NCBI GenBank assembly: GCA_963792875.1
Contig: CAWBXV010000002.1
Span: forward strand, 434,001-498,000
From: JAHEGP01 sp963792875
GTDB taxonomy: Bacteria; Pseudomonadota; Gammaproteobacteria; Pseudomonadales; JAHEGP01
Reading direction: 5' to 3'
DNA: 64,000 bases
This document shows, one piece after another, positions 62,211 to 64,000 of this stretch. The notes beneath the pieces are model-generated. The model saw only the letters and a list, made by a program, of their open reading frames with translations. It was not told the origin of the DNA and did not search any database. Both the position numbers and the translations under genes were made by a program. Numbering within the stretch: the stretch's first letter is position 1; every line of letters starts with the position of its first letter.

Positions 62211-62250
62211 CCCCGCCCCGCTCCCGCAGCGGACCAGCGCCAGGCGGCGC

Positions 62251-62931
62251 TCAGTCGAGACACAGCGCTTCGCAGGGGATGCCGTCGCGGTCGCGGTCCA
62301 GCGCCTGCATGCCGCAGGTGGCAAGGAGCCGCTGCGCCTCGGCACAGGACCGCAGCTGGCTGCAGGTCGCGGCGGGCGGGCAGGCCGGACCCGGCGTCCG
62401 CCTGGCCGCCGAGGCTCCGCGTTGCGCCGCCTGCTGCCGCCGCCACTCCCAGGGCGGCTGCCGCTGCGCCTCGGGCAGCGCCCACAATCCCGCCCCGTCG
62501 CGGCGCGCTGCGCTCTCGGCGGCCAGCAGTGAGGCATCCCGGTTATAGTCGCGGTAGACCCAGGCGGCGCCCCGACGCACCAGCTCGCGATTGACATCGA
62601 GCGCCTTCACGTGCACGCGGGCGACGGTGCGCTGGTACTTGTCGACGCCGGCCACCTGGGCCTGCACCTCCCTGCCAGAGACCAGTTCCGCCAGCTGCTG
62701 CCGCGACCGCTGGCCATACGGCTGGCGCCGTTCCGGGGCGTCGATGCCGGCCAGGCGGATTTTCACCTGCCGGCGGTCGGCGGTGAGCAGGGTCAGCGTG
62801 TCGCCGTCGTGCACCCCGACCACCGTGCCGCGCAGCACGGCGTCCGACGGCAGCTGACAGGCGTGCAGCAACAATAGCAACAGCAGGCCAGACCCCAGCG
62901 CGACCCAGGCACTCGTTGAAGACATCGACAC
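62251..62931 (-). CDS. Exported thermonuclease with excalibur domain
   Basis: This 226-residue protein has a signal peptide or anchor (ALGSGLLLLLLLHAC, possible lipobox), a staphylococcal nuclease-like domain (VVGVHDGDTLTLL, IRLAGIDAPERRQPYGQ, RRGAAWVYRDYNRD) with the catalytic Arg/Glu/Asp positions, and a C-terminal excalibur Ca-binding motif DRDRDGIPCE. It should degrade extracellular DNA or RNA using calcium. It converges with the rhombosortase gene and is divergent from metH. Confidence 0.9.
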   Translation of the reverse strand: MSMSSTSAWVALGSGLLLLLLLHACQLPSDAVLRGTVVGVHDGDTLTLLTADRRQVKIRLAGIDAPERRQPYGQRSRQQLAELVSGREVQAQVAGVDKYQRTVARVHVKALDVNRELVRRGAAWVYRDYNRDASLLAAESAARRDGAGLWALPEAQRQPPWEWRRQQAAQRGASAARRTPGPACPPAATCSQLRSCAEAQRLLATCGMQALDRDRDGIPCEALCLD

Positions 62932-63140
62932 CCCGGCTATGATGCTGACCAGACCCGCGCCCTGCCGTCACAGAGACGGGTCGCCTGATGGAGGGAGGGC
63001 GATGGTAGCAGAGATCGCCCTGCGCCGCCGCACCGGCGCAGGCGGGACACGGCCGTATCCGGGCGCCACGGCGCCGCCAGCAGCATCGCGGCGGTGACGC
63101 AAAATGCCCCGGCGCGACTGCCACCGCGGCGCTTTTCTGA

Positions 63141-63173
63141 TAGAATCCCCCACCTTAATCGAAACTTATCGAT
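63141..63173 (+). promoter_or_regulatory. metH promoter region with inverted repeat
   Basis: TGATAGAAT (63138-63146) is an extended -10 (TG-N-TAGAAT). Just downstream an inverted repeat, ATCGA-AACTTA-TCGAT (63158-63173), lies in an AT-rich patch near the predicted start site. It could be an operator for a methionine-cycle regulator such as SahR or MetJ, but neither consensus is clearly met. Confidence 0.45.
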
Positions 63174-63206
63174 ATAGATCACACGCCAGCCGCTTACGGA
63201 ACCGCC

Positions 63207-64000
63207 ATGTCCTCATCGCCAGACCGCATCCATTTGCTCCACCGCGCCCTCGAGCAACGCATCCTCGTCCTGGACGGCGGCATGGGCACGCTCATCCAGT
63301 CGCACAAGCTGCAGGAGGCCGACTACCGCGGCGAGCGCTTCGCCGACTACCCGCACGAGCTCGCCGGCAACAACGACCTGCTGAGCATCACCCGGCCCGA
63401 CGTCATCGCCGGCATTCACGCGGCCTACCTCGAGGTCGGCGCGGATATCATCGAGACCAACAGCTTCAACTCCACCCGCGTGTCCCAGGCCGACTACGGC
63501 ATGGAGACGCTGGTGCGGGAGCTCAATATGGCCTCCGCAGCGCTGGCGCGCCGGGTGGCGGATGACTTCACCGCCAGCAACCCGGCCAAGCCGCGCTTCG
63601 TCGCCGGCGTGCTGGGGCCGACCTCCCGCACGCTGAGCATGTCGCCGGACGTCAACGACCCCGGCGCGCGCAACATCACCTTCGACGAGCTGGTCGAGAA
63701 TTATCTGGAAGCCACCGACGGCCTGGTCGCGGGCGGCGTGGATATCCTGCTGATCGAGACGGTGTTCGACACGCTCAACGCCAAGGCCGCCGTGTTCGCC
63801 GTCAGGACCTATTTCGCCCGCGAGGGCGTCGAGCTGCCCATCATGATCTCGGGCACCATCACCGACGCCTCGGGCCGCACCCTGTCCGGCCAGACCACCG
63901 AGGCCTTCTACAACTCGCTGGCCCACGCCAGGCCGCTGGCCATCGGCCTCAACTGCGCACTGGGCGCCAAGGAGCTGCGCCCCTACGTCAAGGAGCTGTC
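63207..64000 (+). CDS. metH: Methionine synthase, cobalamin-dependent (5' part)
   Basis: The frame from ATG 63207 stays open to the window edge (264 residues). It contains the N-terminal homocysteine-binding domain: LVLDGGMGTLIQSHKL, ETNSFNSTRVSQADYG, FVAGVLGPTSRTLSMSPDVNDPG, IETVFDTLNAKAAVFA and GLNCALGAKELRPYV, the last including the first Cys zinc-ligand region. MetH transfers a methyl group from methyltetrahydrofolate to homocysteine via cobalamin. About three quarters or more of the protein lies beyond the window. No SAH or cobalamin riboswitch is recognised upstream. Confidence 0.97.
   Translation, partial: MSSSPDRIHLLHRALEQRILVLDGGMGTLIQSHKLQEADYRGERFADYPHELAGNNDLLSITRPDVIAGIHAAYLEVGADIIETNSFNSTRVSQADYGMETLVRELNMASAALARRVADDFTASNPAKPRFVAGVLGPTSRTLSMSPDVNDPGARNITFDELVENYLEATDGLVAGGVDILLIETVFDTLNAKAAVFAVRTYFAREGVELPIMISGTITDASGRTLSGQTTEAFYNSLAHARPLAIGLNCALGAKELRPYVKEL

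Noticed and set aside
63000..63206. SAH or cobalamin riboswitch before metH
   Set aside because: The leader from the predicted start site is only about 55 nt and lacks the SAH core and the cobalamin B12-box.
1..64000. CRISPR arrays, tRNA or rRNA genes, prophage
   Set aside because: No regularly spaced repeats, no tRNA-like cloverleaf with CCA end and T-loop, and no phage structural genes were seen on reading both strands.

Overview
The window is GC-rich chromosomal DNA from a free-living gammaproteobacterium. Gene content (YqcC, YebG, rhombosortase, an AcrB/MexB-type RND pump, a Fur box, LexA boxes of the E. coli type) and the load of acyl-CoA dehydrogenases, thiolase, Baeyer-Villiger-type monooxygenase and CYP51-like P450 suggest a marine Cellvibrionales/Halieaceae-like heterotroph that lives on lipids. 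This placement is inferred from gene content, not from a marker gene. No rRNA, tRNA, CRISPR array or prophage was seen.

Layout. 0-10.3 kb: a clipped gene at the left edge, a 5'-truncated membrane glycosyltransferase, an acyl-CoA dehydrogenase plus APH-fold kinase pair, YciA thioesterase, two Rossmann-fold oxidoreductases, an N-formylglutamate amidohydrolase-like gene with an elaborate leader, and a GST. 10.4-17 kb (minus strand): RND permease and adaptor, a DUF900-type lipoprotein hydrolase, YqcC. 17-18.7 kb: a scar with an internally deleted transposase and a frameshifted unknown gene. 18.9-25.9 kb: a fatty-acid/acyl-CoA degradation locus with a TetR regulator, an AidB-like dehydrogenase, and a divergent dehydrogenase-thiolase-FadB-like operon; a palindrome sits exactly between the -35 and -10 of the divergent promoter. 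26-32.3 kb: DnaQ-like exonuclease, tautomerase, hybrid histidine kinase, PAS-LuxR regulator, Mrr-like nuclease and two SOS-type genes (yebG and an unknown 76-aa gene) with LexA boxes. 32.8-43 kb: MscS channel, cDPGS-like GTPase, BVMO-like enzyme, D-aminoacylase-like amidohydrolase, two FAD proteins. 43-50 kb: CYP51-like P450, patatin type Vd autotransporter, DUF1704 protein, HAD phosphatase. 49.7-54 kb: a broken DUF5666 lipoprotein gene and a Fur-box-headed porin/FMN-binding/PepSY cassette. 54-64 kb: cyclase, desaturase, esterase, SRPBCC protein, dienoyl-CoA isomerase, YjiH protein, a rhombotarget lipoprotein with its rhombosortase, a secreted nuclease, and the start of metH.

Most notable signals: (1) four copies of a roughly 105-bp intergenic element built around DnaA-box palindromes; (2) a sigma70 promoter followed by a four-way-junction RNA and a 26-codon upstream ORF ahead of the N-formylglutamate amidohydrolase-like gene; (3) an unknown small gene under a near-perfect LexA box; (4) the adjacent rhombosortase/target pair; (5) the Fur-type flavin/PepSY/porin cassette; (6) two genes broken by exact short tandem duplications (8 bp and a 4-bp unit).
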